Assembly (NCBI GenBank): GCA_021737525.1
Contig: JAIPDU010000111.1
Span: 1 to 5,962, forward strand
Length of the DNA: 5,962 nucleotides
Direction: 5' to 3'
Source of the DNA: Desulfohalobiaceae bacterium
GTDB lineage: Bacteria > Desulfobacterota > Desulfovibrionia > Desulfovibrionales > Desulfothermaceae
The notes under the pieces: model-generated
Database searches by the model: none
Seen by the model: the letters and a program-made list of their open reading frames with translations, nothing else
Told to the model about the DNA's origin: nothing
Made by a program: the position numbers and the translations under genes
In this document: positions 5,777 through 5,962 of the stretch, in pieces
Numbering within the stretch: position 1 is the first letter of the stretch
How the letters are laid out: the number at the start of each line of letters is the position of its first letter

Positions 5777-5903
5777 GTGATTGGACGTAAACTCACCCAT
5801 CTACTGCGTCGCTGCAAAATTTTGAAATCCTCATGTATTAATATACACTGCGGTTTCACAAATTTCTTGCTCCTTGTATATGGGCAAGTTTACGTCCAAT
5901 CAC
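5777..5903. repeat. 127-bp imperfect hairpin element downstream of serB
   Basis: The outer arms at 5777-5799 (GTGATTGGACGTAAACT then CACCCA) and 5881-5903 are reverse complements at 21 of 23 positions. Inside, further complementarity continues with gaps toward an AT-rich centre, where TGTAT (5834-5838) pairs with ATACA (5843-5847) around TAAT. The element begins four bases after the serB stop. A related segment starts again at 5931, showing it is a repeat family and not a one-off terminator. It may still end or stabilise the serB transcript. There is no encoded protein and no family I can name. Confidence 0.7.
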
Positions 5904-5930
5904 AGTTTACGGTCAGGCACGGGCTCATGT

Positions 5931-5962
5931 TTGGACAAAAACTTGCCCACCTCCTTCGTTGC
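5931..5962 (+). repeat. Start of a second copy of the post-serB element (cut by window edge)
   Basis: TTGGAC, AAACT, CCCA, CT, CGT and TGC blocks match 5781-5815 in order and orientation, with a 3-base gap. The copy continues past the right edge, so its far arm cannot be seen. Confidence 0.6.

Overview
The window looks like a chromosomal segment of a GC-rich, deltaproteobacterial-type anaerobe, most plausibly a sulfate reducer of the Desulfovibrio or Desulfohalobium kind. That placement is inferred from the strongly GC-biased third codon positions, the double-ACT SerB, and AT-richer intergenic spacers filled with dispersed repeats. No marker gene fixes the taxon.

Layout from left to right. 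Bases 1-62 are the hydrophobic tail of a gene entering from the left, closed by a strong intrinsic terminator at 112-147. A repeat-rich gap follows. At 565-606 lie a promoter and a perfect 6-2-6 ArsR-type operator. They drive a two-gene metal-resistance operon on the + strand: a CadC/SmtB-type repressor (632-1006) and a P1B-2 Zn2+/Cd2+-exporting ATPase (1072-3171, GTG start). The repressor senses metal and releases the promoter, and the ATPase then pumps the metal out. A small flavodoxin-like gene (3495-3977, - strand) points toward the ATPase across a convergent gap that holds an inverted CACAGAG-type repeat. After a second repeat-rich gap comes serB (4559-5773, + strand), phosphoserine phosphatase with two N-terminal ACT domains. 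It is followed by a roughly 127-bp imperfect hairpin element and the start of a second copy at the window edge.

The unusual part is in the spacers. A GC-rich repeat of about 110 bp with a CCCGGG-CCGG-CCCGGG core occurs at 156-268 and, inverted, at 4207-4316, so the two copies bracket the metal operon plus the flavodoxin gene. A partial third copy at 4034-4080 faces the 4207-4316 copy and makes a foldback between the flavodoxin gene and serB. A separate AT-rich repeat of about 50 bp occurs as a direct pair at 417-469 and 3414-3464, either side of the metal operon. No transposase, integrase, CRISPR array, tRNA or rRNA is visible. The genes belong to known families, so any novelty lies in these undescribed repeat elements.
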